NCBI GenBank assembly: GCA_903870545.1
Contig: CAIQDI010000033.1
Coordinates: forward strand, 124,001-188,000
Length of the DNA: 64,000 nucleotides
From: an uncultured Pseudomonadota bacterium
GTDB lineage: Bacteria > Pseudomonadota > Gammaproteobacteria > Methylococcales > Methylomonadaceae
Direction of reading: 5' to 3'
The notes under the pieces are model-generated. The model saw only the letters and a program-made list of their open reading frames with translations, was not told where the DNA came from and made no database searches. Shown piece after piece: positions 39,311-48,975 of the stretch (within the stretch, counting starts at the first letter, position 1; the number at the start of each line of letters is the position of its first letter). A program made the translations under genes and the position numbers.

Positions 39311-42249
39311 TATTGCGTCGCTCGATAGCCGTAAATGTTTTGTTCTAAGAATGTATCTAATTTTTCGCCCATGCCGGTTAAGCCTTTCAGTTCGACTTGG
39401 AAAAATATGCCTGTTTGACTTGTGCCTTGAACGTCCGCGCCGTTATAAAACACATTTAAATTATTGACATAACGTCGTCCCACCACACGGAATCGCCAAC
39501 AACAATTTTCTTTTTCAACACCGAAAAAACTTTCTTGCGTTGAATTGTAAAGCAGCGAGTATTGCCAACGCCCAATCGCTGACCAGTTGTCGTAAACAGG
39601 ATAATGAAACGACACGTCAGTTTGTGAGATTCCGGTGGAGTACCGTTGTAAAGTACCTTCTTGTAAATCAGGAGTTTTTACTAAAATGTCAGGTGTTACA
39701 TTTTCACGATAACGATAGCCTAAATTCAAAATTTCATTAGGTTGATTGGTTAAATGCAACATTGCTTTTCCACGACTAATATTGGCTTTGTGTGGATTCC
39801 ATTGCAAACCGGAATCAATCGAAACATGGTCGTTAATGTGTGTACTGAATTCACCAATGATGTTAGAAAATGCGTTTGTTTCAGTATCAGGACTAACTTG
39901 ACCTGATTTTGTAACTAAAATTGGCTTTCCATTTTCATCGAGAATTATATTCCCCGCACCATCAGTTGCCTTCATATATCCTTCGGATGTTGGAATATAT
40001 TGTTGAAAATAATAAGGTGCTTGAACCTTCCTATCTTGAAAATAGAAGATATTTCCTAAACTGAATTTTGCTCGTTCTTTCCCTGTTTTCTCATCAACTA
40101 AACGTGAAGTAATTGCCGCCGTAATTTGATTTGCGTCTTGCATTCGGTCAATACCGCTGAAACGATTTTCGCGGAACAACGTGTTAAACCACATATCATA
40201 AACCGCCGTATCAAATAACGGAATGGCATCTTGATTTGTGTGGGGAATGTACAAATAGAACAAACGCGGCTCCAAAGTATTTAAAAATTCTTTACCACCT
40301 AAATTTAAATTACGCTCGAAAGTCATGCCGCTGTCTGTTGAAAAAATCGGTAACGTGCGTGAAATTTGTGAAGAGGAGGAAGCCGTATTCGATTGAGGAT
40401 CACTTAAAAAATAGTTTGTATATTGCACCGCAATTTTGGGCGTAACGTAAGCACTCGCCGATTGCATTGGTAAACTGACCGACGGTTTGATATTGCTACG
40501 TTGTCCATTTTGCAAACTGGTATGTTGAAAATAAACAAACTCATTATCCATCGCCACATTTACCGGCACAAGCAATTGGTCAAACCCGTGTTTTAAATTC
40601 ACATTGATTTGCGGCAATTTCCGATACGGCAATTTATCGCCCGTCAGATATTTATCAATCGATTGATAATTTTCAACCTTCGCCGTCGCGCTAATTTCGT
40701 CACCGTAATAACCGACATCTGCCTGACTTTTTAAATAACTGAAATTCGGCATACTCAACGCGCTGCCCAATTCCGCGAAATAATTTTTATCGGAAACGAA
40801 ATTCAAATCGACGTTCGCTTGAATTTTATCGGTGAATTTTGTCGTGTTTTTCATAGTGGCAAAATAACGTGGTTTGTCTTGACGCAAATAATCGTTCGGC
40901 AATACTTCGACGCTGGTTTGACCTTGCGACGATTCGGTTAAATAACGAAATTCACCCGCCAGCAACATGCCACGTTTGGTTAAATAACGCGGTCTAAATG
41001 TCGCGTCGTAATTTTCTGCCATGTTGAAATAATACGGCGTGCTGATGTTGAAACCGCTGCGTTGCGTTGAACCAAAAGAAGGCGCGAGAAAGCCTGAACT
41101 TCGACGACTATCGGTTGGAAATGCTAAATACGGCGAATAAAAAACGGGCGTGCCTTTAAATTCTAGCCACGCATTTTTGGCAGAACCGCGCCCTTCTTCT
41201 TTGTCGATTTCTAATTCTGAAGCGTGAATCACCCAATCTTGATTTCCCGTTGGGCAACTGGTGTAAGCAACATCTTGATAGCGTGAAACCGTTTTGCTAT
41301 CTCGATAAACCGCGCCCGCATGACCGCGTAACGATGCCGTTGGCGCAATAAAAAGTACGTCACGCAATTTTGCTTGATCGCTCGCCAAATCAAACGTCGC
41401 CGCGTTAGTATGAACGGACATATCGTCATCGCTGTAATACACGTCGCCTTGAACGTCTAATTTTCCCGCCACGCTGTCATAATTCGCAGCATTCGATGAC
41501 ATTTGTTGATCCGCGCGTTTAATTTGAACATTGCCAAAATAGCTGCTGATTTCATTTTCAAAAATTTCGGAATAATTCGATTGTACGTTAATGGGCGAGT
41601 GCGGACGATCACCTTTATTTGAACTCATTTGAACTTGTTTTGGCGCGTTCGGATTGGTGCAATGTTCCCACGGATCGATTTTCAATTGCGATTTTAAAAC
41701 GTCAAACGTCTGTTCTTGAACACCATCAAACGCGGGTGACAAAATACGCAAACCGCTGGAATGATCACTTTTTGTCGAAACAGTTTTAATTTCTGCGACA
41801 CTTTCACGTTCAGGATTTTCGGTGGAATTCGATTTTTTAGTTTGTTGGCAATTCCATTCGCTACTTTTTGCCTCGGCACCACATTGCCATTCGCCCGAAG
41901 TCGGTGCAGAGCGTGTTTCTGCCGCAACGGGAACGGCAATTGAACGCGGTTTTTCCACATCGATAACCGCTTTTTCAATCGGTGGCGGTGTAATGATGAT
42001 TTCTGGCGCAACGACCGTTTCAACAATCGGAGTAAGTTTTTCAACTTCAACGGATTTAATTGTTTCAATTAAAACAGGTTCTGGCTTAATTTTAGAGGCT
42101 GGCGCAGCTTCAACAGGTTTTGCGTCACCACTACAGACCCATTCTTTACCGTCTTTACTTTGCTCGCAATTCCACGCGGAAGAATTTGTCGCAGCTTGGC
42201 TGGCATACGTTATGGTTGATAATAAAAGTAAGAATAAAGGTCGTTGCAT
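39310..42249 (-). CDS. lptD: LPS-assembly outer-membrane protein LptD
   Basis: 979 residues, nearly 200 longer than E. coli LptD. After a signal peptide (1-20) comes an unusual extension with two W-x-C pairs (AWNC28/EWVC39 and EWQC123/EWNC134) separated by a Pro/Val/Glu-rich linker. The OstA/LptA-like domain starts near 215 (YSEIFENEISSYFGNVQIKR). The barrel domain follows, with the near-C-terminal adjacent cysteines NCCWRF that form the essential disulfides. First gene of the lptD-surA-dbpA-like-rnd unit. Confidence 0.95.
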   Translation of the reverse strand: MQRPLFLLLLSTITYASQAATNSSAWNCEQSKDGKEWVCSGDAKPVEAAPASKIKPEPVLIETIKSVEVEKLTPIVETVVAPEIIITPPPIEKAVIDVEKPRSIAVPVAAETRSAPTSGEWQCGAEAKSSEWNCQQTKKSNSTENPERESVAEIKTVSTKSDHSSGLRILSPAFDGVQEQTFDVLKSQLKIDPWEHCTNPNAPKQVQMSSNKGDRPHSPINVQSNYSEIFENEISSYFGNVQIKRADQQMSSNAANYDSVAGKLDVQGDVYYSDDDMSVHTNAATFDLASDQAKLRDVLFIAPTASLRGHAGAVYRDSKTVSRYQDVAYTSCPTGNQDWVIHASELEIDKEEGRGSAKNAWLEFKGTPVFYSPYLAFPTDSRRSSGFLAPSFGSTQRSGFNISTPYYFNMAENYDATFRPRYLTKRGMLLAGEFRYLTESSQGQTSVEVLPNDYLRQDKPRYFATMKNTTKFTDKIQANVDLNFVSDKNYFAELGSALSMPNFSYLKSQADVGYYGDEISATAKVENYQSIDKYLTGDKLPYRKLPQINVNLKHGFDQLLVPVNVAMDNEFVYFQHTSLQNGQRSNIKPSVSLPMQSASAYVTPKIAVQYTNYFLSDPQSNTASSSSQISRTLPIFSTDSGMTFERNLNLGGKEFLNTLEPRLFYLYIPHTNQDAIPLFDTAVYDMWFNTLFRENRFSGIDRMQDANQITAAITSRLVDEKTGKERAKFSLGNIFYFQDRKVQAPYYFQQYIPTSEGYMKATDGAGNIILDENGKPILVTKSGQVSPDTETNAFSNIIGEFSTHINDHVSIDSGLQWNPHKANISRGKAMLHLTNQPNEILNLGYRYRENVTPDILVKTPDLQEGTLQRYSTGISQTDVSFHYPVYDNWSAIGRWQYSLLYNSTQESFFGVEKENCCWRFRVVGRRYVNNLNVFYNGADVQGTSQTGIFFQVELKGLTGMGEKLDTFLEQNIYGYRATQ

Positions 42250-42350
42250 AAGGGTGATTTAAGCCTAAATAGCCGAGTAATGATAGAATGCACGAGTGCT
42301 TTTGAGTCGTATTTTAACCTACTTTTCCCCCTGCATTCTAACTAAACAAC

Positions 42351-43361
42351 ATGATTTTAAATGATTTGAGAATAATAACGCTGTTGGATTGGCTCGAAAA
42401 TGATTGCCTTTTGACTGTGTCGAATTGTGAACCGGCTTCCAATGACGCAAGTTTTCGACGTTATTTTCGCGTGACGATTGACAGTAAAACGTTTATTGCG
42501 ATGGACGCGCCACCTGACAAAGAAGATATTGCGCCATTTATTCGGATTGCGGATTTGTTGAAACGCGCCAACGTCAATACGCCCGCTATTTTGCAGCGCA
42601 ATCTTGATGATGGTTTTCTTTTGTTGGAAGATTTTGGTTCCCAATGGTTGCTCGACGAATTGAATGACGAAACTGCGCCGGAGCTTTATGGTCGTGCGTT
42701 GCGTGATTTGTTGCCGTTGCATGCGAATGAAACGTTATTGAATGCTAATTTACCGCGTTATGACGAAACGTTATTGCAGCGTGAAATGGCGTTGTTTGAA
42801 GAATGGTTTGTTGAACAGCTTTTAGACGGTGAATTGCCGCCAGAATTGTGGGCAAACGTGCAACGCATTTTGATTGATTCGGCGTTGGAACAGCCCACGG
42901 TTTGCGTGCATCGCGATTACCATTCGCGCAATTTGATGGTGTTGCCGAACGGTGAATTAGGCGTTTTAGATTTTCAAGACACGGTTCTGGGCGCGTTGAC
43001 GTATGACCTCGTGTCGCTATTGCGCGATTGTTATATTGATTGGTCGGACGAACAAATTGAAACGTGGTTGCGGGATTATTTTGAGCAATTACAAACGGCG
43101 AACGTGGTGGAATGTAATTTCGTGCAATTTAAACGTTGGTTTGATTTGATGGGTATGCAGCGGCATTTGAAAGTGTGTGGCATTTTTTCACGTTTGCATT
43201 TGCGGGACGATAAACCCGATTATTTGAAATCAATTCCCCGAACGCTCAATTACATCGTTCAAGTGTGTGGCGCGTATTCGGAATTGCACGAGTTTCAACG
43301 GTTTTTGCAGCAACATATTTTGCCCGAATGGCAAAAACAATTTTTACTTTTAGGGCGTTAA
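42351..43361 (+). CDS. amgK: Aminoglycoside-phosphotransferase-like sugar kinase (AmgK-type)
   Basis: 336 residues. The kinase signature [16 protein letters not shown] and the metal-binding [14 protein letters not shown] are intact, and the N-terminal lobe has the FRRYFRV strand. The family member divergent from lptD in Pseudomonas is AmgK, which phosphorylates N-acetylmuramate/N-acetylglucosamine at C1 for peptidoglycan recycling. The partner uridylyltransferase gene murU, normally next, is missing here. The assignment rests on family plus gene order. Confidence 0.78.
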   Translation: MILNDLRIITLLDWLENDCLLTVSNCEPASNDASFRRYFRVTIDSKTFIAMDAPPDKEDIAPFIRIADLLKRANVNTPAILQRNLDDGFLLLEDFGSQWLLDELNDETAPELYGRALRDLLPLHANETLLNANLPRYDETLLQREMALFEEWFVEQLLDGELPPELWANVQRILIDSALEQPTVCVHRDYHSRNLMVLPNGELGVLDFQDTVLGALTYDLVSLLRDCYIDWSDEQIETWLRDYFEQLQTANVVECNFVQFKRWFDLMGMQRHLKVCGIFSRLHLRDDKPDYLKSIPRTLNYIVQVCGAYSELHEFQRFLQQHILPEWQKQFLLLGR

Positions 43362-43362
43362 A

Positions 43363-43683
43363 ATGAACAACACATTAGTCAAACTCGCGCAGGTTTTAGA
43401 ACAGCGCAAAGAACAATCGGGCGAAAAATCGTACGTTGCCAGTTTGTATGAAAAAGGCGTGAATTCGATTTTGAAAAAAATCGGCGAAGAAGCCACCGAA
43501 GTTATCATTGCCGCGAAAGATGGCGACAAAGAACAAATTATTTATGAAACGGCAGATTTATGGTTTCATTGCATGGTGTTATTGGCGCAACAAGGTTTAC
43601 ATCCGAACGATGTTTTGGACGAATTACACCGCCGTTTTGGCTTATCGGGTTTGGATGAAAAATCCCAACGTGAACAAAAATAG
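43363..43683 (+). CDS. hisE: Phosphoribosyl-ATP pyrophosphatase
   Basis: 106 residues, second step of histidine synthesis. The MazG-like all-alpha motif [21 protein letters not shown] followed by [18 protein letters not shown] supplies the metal-binding Glu/Asp residues. It starts two bases after the amgK stop and is followed 11 bases later by tatA. The hisE-tatA neighbourhood is common in proteobacteria, but hisI, hisF and the other his genes are not in the window. Confidence 0.95.
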   Translation: MNNTLVKLAQVLEQRKEQSGEKSYVASLYEKGVNSILKKIGEEATEVIIAAKDGDKEQIIYETADLWFHCMVLLAQQGLHPNDVLDELHRRFGLSGLDEKSQREQK

Positions 43684-43694
43684 AGGAAACAAAA

Positions 43695-43943
43695 ATGCAC
43701 TTTAGCGTGATGCAATTAGCCTTAATTTTAGGCATTATCGTTTTATTATTCGGCACCAAAAAATTAACCAATGTCGGCGGCGATGTGGGCGCGGCGATTC
43801 GCAATTTCCGCTCTGAAATGAAACGCGGACAAGGCGAAACTGACGAATCGCACGACGAAGAAAAAGACAAAATCATCGAAGGCGAAGCGACTAAACCGAC
43901 CGCCGCGCCGTTCAAATTCAAGAAAAAAGAAGACATAAAATGA
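43695..43943 (+). CDS. tatA: Sec-independent translocase protein TatA
   Basis: 82 residues. One N-terminal membrane helix (about 5-21, MQLALILGIIVLLFGTKKL), an amphipathic helix (NVGGDVGAAIRNFRSEM) and an acidic-basic tail match TatA. The FG hinge appears as LFGTKKL. TatA forms the pore for folded proteins. tatB and tatC do not follow; instead the stop overlaps the ubiX start (ATGA). TatE or a TatA-only role is possible. Confidence 0.9.
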   Translation: MHFSVMQLALILGIIVLLFGTKKLTNVGGDVGAAIRNFRSEMKRGQGETDESHDEEKDKIIEGEATKPTAAPFKFKKKEDIK

Positions 43944-44515
43944 GCGCGAAAAAACGCTTAATCATTGCGATTACAGGCGCGACAGGGGCAATTTACGGCG
44001 TGCGAATGTTGCAAGTTTTACAGCCTCAGCTCGAATGGGAAACGCATTTAGTGGTTTCGTCGGCGGGGTTGGTGAATTTGAAACATGAACTCGACATGAC
44101 GCGCGACCAACTCAGTGCGTTGGCGGATGTCACGCACGGCATTCACGATATTGCGGCGACCATTGCTAGCGGCGGTTTCAAAACAGAAGGCATGATTATC
44201 GCGCCGTGTTCGATGAAAACGTTGGCGGCAGTCGCGCATGGTTTTGGTGATAATTTAATTTCGCGTGGCGCGGATGTGGTGTTGAAAGAACGGCGACGTT
44301 TAGTCGTGATGCCACGCGAAACGCCGTTGCATTTGGTGCATATTCGCAACATGGGCATTGTCACGGAAATGGGCGGTATTATGTTTCCGCCGATGCCCGC
44401 GTTTTATAGCAAAACGGATTCGTTGGCAGACATGGTAAATGAAACGGTCGGGCGCATTTTGAATATGTTTGACGTAGATGTGACGGGGCTTTACACGCCG
44501 TGGGAAGGGCTTTAG
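43940..44515 (+). CDS. ubiX: Flavin prenyltransferase UbiX
   Basis: 191 residues. Makes the prenylated FMN cofactor of the UbiD decarboxylases in ubiquinone synthesis. The FMN-binding N terminus ITGATGAIYGVRMLQVL, the IIAPCSMKTLAAVAHG motif and the RRLVVMPRETPLHLVHIRNM motif are diagnostic. It overlaps tatA by four bases and is closed by a good terminator. The partner ubiD is not in the window. Confidence 0.95.
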   Translation: MSAKKRLIIAITGATGAIYGVRMLQVLQPQLEWETHLVVSSAGLVNLKHELDMTRDQLSALADVTHGIHDIAATIASGGFKTEGMIIAPCSMKTLAAVAHGFGDNLISRGADVVLKERRRLVVMPRETPLHLVHIRNMGIVTEMGGIMFPPMPAFYSKTDSLADMVNETVGRILNMFDVDVTGLYTPWEGL

Positions 44516-44525
44516 AAACTCACCA

Positions 44526-44552
44526 AACCCCCTTCAAAAAAGGGGGCTTTTT
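44526..44552 (+). terminator. rho-independent terminator behind ubiX
   Basis: CCCCCTT (44528-44534) pairs with AAGGGGG (44540-44546) over a five-base loop and is followed by CTTTTT. It ends the amgK-hisE-tatA-ubiX unit. Confidence 0.85.
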
Positions 44553-44577
44553 CTCTTAAACGTGAACAGGATTTATC

Positions 44578-46590
44578 TTAAAGTCCAAACGATAAATCTA
44601 ACAGCGCGTTATCCAATTGACCAGCACGGAAACTTTTTCCCGATTCCACCGCCGTGACAATCACGCTAGCAGGACTGAATAACATTGCGTCGATTTTAAA
44701 AAAGTCGTAATCGCAGGCTTTGAAAATTTCGGCAAACGGTTTGCCATAATCTTTCGAGGTTGAGCTGGGCAATTCGTTCGCTAATTTCTCAGCCGCTTCG
44801 TCGCTGCCTTTCACAAATAAATGCACTTGTCCGGCGAATAAAATTGCATCGTTTGTGCGTCCCATTGCTTTGACAAAATTCGGATGAGGCGGACAAATTG
44901 GCGCAGAACCGCTGCCATCAATAATGTTTTCTAATGGAAAATGCAGCGCGTGAGCTTTGTGCATCGCCACTTCCAACACTCGCGCCACCACTTGCACACC
45001 ACCCGCCAAACTGCTGGTCGGTGTGACAATAATCGTTAATTTAGACGGTGAAACGCCACACGCAGTCGCCACTTTTTCGATAATCGCTAACGGTGGAATA
45101 GCATCATTTTCAATGACCAACGTCGCCGTTTCAGCTTCATCGTGGTACGCCAATTCTTGATACAACTCTTCAACGGGTATGGTTTGACCGTCTTTTTGTT
45201 TCGTCGCCATCGCACGCGCTGGGCCAGAACCTAACGCATAATACTTTTCATGCGACAAACTCCAACCCGCGTATTGACTGCCCAAACAACCCAAAACAGG
45301 ATTGCCCGTGTGAACATTCACCGATAACGGCCAATTCGTGGTGTATTGACTGTGCGAAATCGACACCGTTCCCATACCGCCCAAACAAATTTCGGCAATA
45401 ATCCGACCCGCTTCCAGACCGCCAACGTGCTGAATTCCAGCATCAATGACCGTGCAACCATTTTCTAAAATTTCCACACCGACGCGCAATTTCGCCGCAT
45501 TATCAATAAGTTGTTGAACTAACGGTTGCGTCAGTTTATTCACACTAGCTTGATTCATATTTAAAGACCTTTTTAATTGTTGAGTGTTAATTCGCACTAA
45601 TTCCAATGCCGATGCTGTTTGCATTGCGCGGGCAATGATACTGCAAATGGGCTGATTTTTGCGAATTATTGCCCCAGCGTGCGGCAAATCGTGACAGTTT
45701 TCCAACCAATGAAAATGGCGGGGAATAATTAACGAACGGGGTGCGTAGAAAATTTGATAAGCGGAAAAATCGGAAACTCGATTCCATTCAGTTTCCAACG
45801 TCAAATGCGCGTTGAATAACGGCAAATCATAAAGCTGCATACTCGCTGACGGACGCGGATTGATTTCTAAAACAAAACAGCCTTTTTCAGCGAGCATAAA
45901 ATCCAACGAATTCAACCCACGCAAATCAAAATGCCCGACCAGTTTTTGTAACCATGATTGAATTTGCGTTTTTTGAGCGTGAGTTAAATCGCTGTGATTT
46001 GAAATGCCCGAAAAAAGAAAATCCCCGTGCGTCGATTGCGTATGAAAACCGATTATTTCAGCACGTTTACCCGTCGCCAAAAACAAAACTGAACCCGCCT
46101 GCCCGTCACAAAAACGCTGCCAATAAATATTGTCAATTTGCGAATTGATACCCGCGCCACCTTGACCTTTTAACGGTTTGGAAAGCCAGTTTTTTTGTTT
46201 AGCGGGACAGTCAAAATGCGTTTCAGGATACGGAATTTTAAAAATAGCTAATGCGGCAAAAAACGACCGTTTATTCTGAACTTGCTCAAAAATAGCCGGC
46301 GAATTACCCGCCATTTCAAAACGATTTGCTAAAAAATACAGACTTTCCACACACGTTTCAAAACCACTGCCATAAACCACGCCGATTACTTCATCATTTT
46401 TTGATTCTAATTCACAAAGTGCGACAGTTAAATTTTCAATCGAAAGCGAATTCACCCGAATCACTTTTTTAGCGTAGCGCACCGTGTCAACATCCGCAAA
46501 ACAATCAATCACCCAAACATCAAAACCTTCACGTTGCGCGGCTTGCGCGAGCATTCTTCCAGACGTGGCAACAATTAGCCAAACATTCAT
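44578..46590 (-). CDS. mch: ATP-grasp protein fused to methenyl-H4MPT cyclohydrolase (Mch)
   Basis: 670 residues in one uninterrupted frame. Residues 1-340 are an ATP-grasp-type protein of the kind found in tetrahydromethanopterin clusters ([15 protein letters not shown] nucleotide loop; [17 protein letters not shown] metal site). Residues 345-670 are a complete Mch, which interconverts methenyl- and formyl-H4MPT ([60 protein letters not shown]). An internal ATG at 45558, with AAGG nine bases before it, starts exactly at the Mch boundary and could give free Mch as well. Its start overlaps the CorA-like gene (ATGA). Confidence 0.85.
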   Translation of the reverse strand: MNVWLIVATSGRMLAQAAQREGFDVWVIDCFADVDTVRYAKKVIRVNSLSIENLTVALCELESKNDEVIGVVYGSGFETCVESLYFLANRFEMAGNSPAIFEQVQNKRSFFAALAIFKIPYPETHFDCPAKQKNWLSKPLKGQGGAGINSQIDNIYWQRFCDGQAGSVLFLATGKRAEIIGFHTQSTHGDFLFSGISNHSDLTHAQKTQIQSWLQKLVGHFDLRGLNSLDFMLAEKGCFVLEINPRPSASMQLYDLPLFNAHLTLETEWNRVSDFSAYQIFYAPRSLIIPRHFHWLENCHDLPHAGAIIRKNQPICSIIARAMQTASALELVRINTQQLKRSLNMNQASVNKLTQPLVQQLIDNAAKLRVGVEILENGCTVIDAGIQHVGGLEAGRIIAEICLGGMGTVSISHSQYTTNWPLSVNVHTGNPVLGCLGSQYAGWSLSHEKYYALGSGPARAMATKQKDGQTIPVEELYQELAYHDEAETATLVIENDAIPPLAIIEKVATACGVSPSKLTIIVTPTSSLAGGVQVVARVLEVAMHKAHALHFPLENIIDGSGSAPICPPHPNFVKAMGRTNDAILFAGQVHLFVKGSDEAAEKLANELPSSTSKDYGKPFAEIFKACDYDFFKIDAMLFSPASVIVTAVESGKSFRAGQLDNALLDLSFGL

Positions 46591-47897
46591 CGTGGCGGCG
46601 GTTTTCTATTTTCCATCGATAAACGCTTAATTTTATGCCGTTCCAAGAACTGAACACCCACAAACATCAGCCAAGACACTAAGGCTAATCCCGCTAATAA
46701 ACCGCTGTACGCAAATTGCCACGGAATGCCCGCCGTCATCATCGAAAATTCCGACATGCCGCCAATTCCGGCAATCACATTCAACGGCATAAAAACCAAA
46801 CTAATCACCGTCAGGCGTTTAATATCTTTGTTTTGATTGACGTTAATAAAACCGACGGTGGCTTCCATTTGGAAATTGATTTTGTTGAACAAAAACGACG
46901 TATGACCATCCAGCGATTCAATGTCGCGCAAAATTTCCCGCACATCTTCATGTTGAATTTCAGATAAAAATTTACCCCGCATTAAAAATGATAACGCGCG
47001 GCGCGTGTCCAACACATTACGCCGAATGCGCCCGTTTAAATCCTCTTCTTCTGCAATGGCTGCCAGAATTTTCGCCGCGCCTTCGTCGGTCATGTACGAT
47101 TTAAAAACTTGTCGCCCGACCGATTCCAGTTCGGTATAAATATCTTCCAGCGCGTTGGCCGAATACTCCACATCCGCCGCGTATAAATCGAGCAACAAAT
47201 CTTTCGCGTCTGAAATGTAATCCGATTCGGCACGAGCGCGTAACCGTTGCAATCGAAACGCGGGTAATTCTTCGCTGCGAACTGAAAATAAGGTGTCTTT
47301 TTTTAATACAAATGCCACGGCGACGTTGCGCGATTCGTCTTTTCTATCGAGTAAAAAATCTGAATGCAAATGCACTTCCCCATTATCTTCAACATAAAAA
47401 CGCGCACTGGTTTCCAAATCCGTCAGCTCTTTTGGGTTTGGCAAATCTACGTCAAACACGTCTTTTGCCCAATTCAAATGCTCTTCTTCGGGCATGACCA
47501 AATCAATCCAAATCGGTTTGGCGTGCGTTAAATCGGCTTTAGTTTCAATCGGAATTTGACGCAATAAACCGTCACGCAAATCAAAAACCCGAATCACCAT
47601 ATTTCGATTACGCGGACGAAAATTTGCTGCCAACTCCACCCGAATATCGTAAGACATCACCCCGACAACTTCTTCTTTGCGTTCTTCAGCAATTAAATTC
47701 CAGATAATTTGTCGATCTTCGTGCGAAAAAATTTCCAACATTTGCGCGATTGCCAGCGCATCGAGTTGATCCAACAGGCGTTGCAATTCGACTAAATTTT
47801 GTTTTTTCACCAACTCTTCGACGAGCCGATGCCGCGCCAACACGCCGCGCACGTTTAAAATTGTTTCTTGGTTATACGTTTCGTCGTGATTGCTCAT
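46587..47897 (-). CDS. MgtE-N/CorA hybrid divalent-cation transporter
   Basis: 436 residues. The first 115 residues form an MgtE-N-like helical domain ([20 protein letters not shown]). A CorA cytoplasmic domain follows (about 120-350), and two membrane helices close the chain (361-378 and 395-415). The pore signature, GMN in classical CorA, reads GGMSEF (Gly380-Met381-Ser382). Magnesium or another divalent cation is the likely substrate; direction is not deducible. The stop overlaps the start of the ATP-grasp/Mch gene, so both are probably on one transcript. Confidence 0.82.
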   Translation of the reverse strand: MSNHDETYNQETILNVRGVLARHRLVEELVKKQNLVELQRLLDQLDALAIAQMLEIFSHEDRQIIWNLIAEERKEEVVGVMSYDIRVELAANFRPRNRNMVIRVFDLRDGLLRQIPIETKADLTHAKPIWIDLVMPEEEHLNWAKDVFDVDLPNPKELTDLETSARFYVEDNGEVHLHSDFLLDRKDESRNVAVAFVLKKDTLFSVRSEELPAFRLQRLRARAESDYISDAKDLLLDLYAADVEYSANALEDIYTELESVGRQVFKSYMTDEGAAKILAAIAEEEDLNGRIRRNVLDTRRALSFLMRGKFLSEIQHEDVREILRDIESLDGHTSFLFNKINFQMEATVGFINVNQNKDIKRLTVISLVFMPLNVIAGIGGMSEFSMMTAGIPWQFAYSGLLAGLALVSWLMFVGVQFLERHKIKRLSMENRKPPPR

Positions 47898-47937
47898 AAT
47901 TATAGGCTCTATTTTTGTCGAGTCGGCGGCACAAGGT

Positions 47938-48342
47938 TTATTTCACAAAACAGCTTTTTTCAGCCGCTTCTTCGGCTTCTTTTAATTGCTTGCGTAAATC
48001 TTTGCTTTGTTTTGGATCTCGCGCCATTGCGCCATTTTCACCCGCCATTGATTTCAAATACGAAAATGTTTTGGCGGATTCAAAGTCGTTAAAATTGAGT
48101 TTTTCAGCGATTTTGTCAATTTTACAGCCACACGCATATTGATTGATGTAATTCAATCCGCCATGTTGCGCGACGCAATTCAGCACAAATTCCACCCGAT
48201 CACGAGTTGGGTAATCGTTGGTTGAAGCGGCAGAAATTGGCGCGGCAGAATTTTCAACTATTTGTTCAGGATTGCTTGCACAACCTGCCATAATGAGCGA
48301 AATCGCAGACGTTAAAAGCACATTTTTCAAAGTATTTTTCAT
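47938..48342 (-). CDS. Small lipoprotein with conserved-looking cysteines, unknown function
   Basis: 134 residues from the ATG at 48342, chosen because AAGGAA lies before it; a start seven codons earlier would place that ribosome site inside the gene. The signal peptide ends in the lipobox LIMAGC (Cys21). The mature part has a four-cysteine pattern: NCVAQHGG, CGC in YACGCKIDKIAEKL, and SCFVK at the very end. The C-terminal third is a charged helix. I recall similar short proteins in methylotrophs but cannot name the family. Periplasmic, probably disulfide-bonded. Confidence 0.65.
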   Translation of the reverse strand: MKNTLKNVLLTSAISLIMAGCASNPEQIVENSAAPISAASTNDYPTRDRVEFVLNCVAQHGGLNYINQYACGCKIDKIAEKLNFNDFESAKTFSYLKSMAGENGAMARDPKQSKDLRKQLKEAEEAAEKSCFVK

Positions 48343-48393
48343 GTTAATTTTTTCCTTCCACACAGATAAAAAGACAAGTTACAGCTTAACATT

Positions 48394-48975
48394 ATGACCT
48401 TACAAACAAAAGTAACGGGCGTGATTCTCGCAGGCGGACAGGCGCGGCGCATGAATTATCAGCCAAAAGGCTTGCAGATTTATCACGGACAACTGTTAAT
48501 TTCCTATTCGTTCAACGCCTTGCGCCCGATGGCGGATGATTTGATTATTAACGCGAATCAAAATTTAAACGAATATCGCTTATTTGGCGTGCCAGTCATT
48601 TCAGATTTAACGCCTGATTTTTTCGGCGCGTTAGCGGGTATTTTAGCGGCGATGACGGTTGCTAAAACGGATTTATTATTGGTTGTGCCGTGTGACGCGC
48701 CACATATTACGACGACGCAATTGCAACATTTGCTGGCGGAACATGAAAAAAGTGGCGCGGAAATAACGGTGGCGCGTACCGGTGAACAAGTGCATTCGGT
48801 TTTTTTAGCGGTTCAAACGAGTTTGAAAACTAGTTTAGAAAACTATTTGGCGCAAGGTGAACGAAAAGTACAACGATGGTTTTTGCAACATCACACACAT
48901 TATGTCGATTTTGGCGCGGACGCGATGGGCTTTGAAAATATCAACACACTGGCAGAATTAAACGCTATTCCGTGA
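48394..48975 (+). CDS. mobA: Molybdenum cofactor guanylyltransferase
   Basis: 193 residues. Adds GMP to molybdopterin. The nucleotidyltransferase motif VILAGGQARRMNYQPKGLQ varies from the usual RMGGxDKGL at two places, but GALAGILAAM, VVPCDAPHITTTQL and HSVFLAV follow normally. It is divergent from the preceding lipoprotein and converges with the radical SAM gene, overlapping it by 11 bases. MurU was considered because of the amgK gene 5 kb away, but length and motifs favour MobA. Confidence 0.87.
   Translation: MTLQTKVTGVILAGGQARRMNYQPKGLQIYHGQLLISYSFNALRPMADDLIINANQNLNEYRLFGVPVISDLTPDFFGALAGILAAMTVAKTDLLLVVPCDAPHITTTQLQHLLAEHEKSGAEITVARTGEQVHSVFLAVQTSLKTSLENYLAQGERKVQRWFLQHHTHYVDFGADAMGFENINTLAELNAIP

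Noticed and set aside
41822-42262. Plus-strand frame of 146 codons over the lptD N terminus
   Set aside because: Antisense to lptD, low complexity mirroring the Pro/Val/Glu linker; no ribosome site.
48394-48975. MurU as partner of the AmgK-like kinase
   Set aside because: Length of 193 residues and MobA-type motifs fit molybdenum cofactor guanylyltransferase better.
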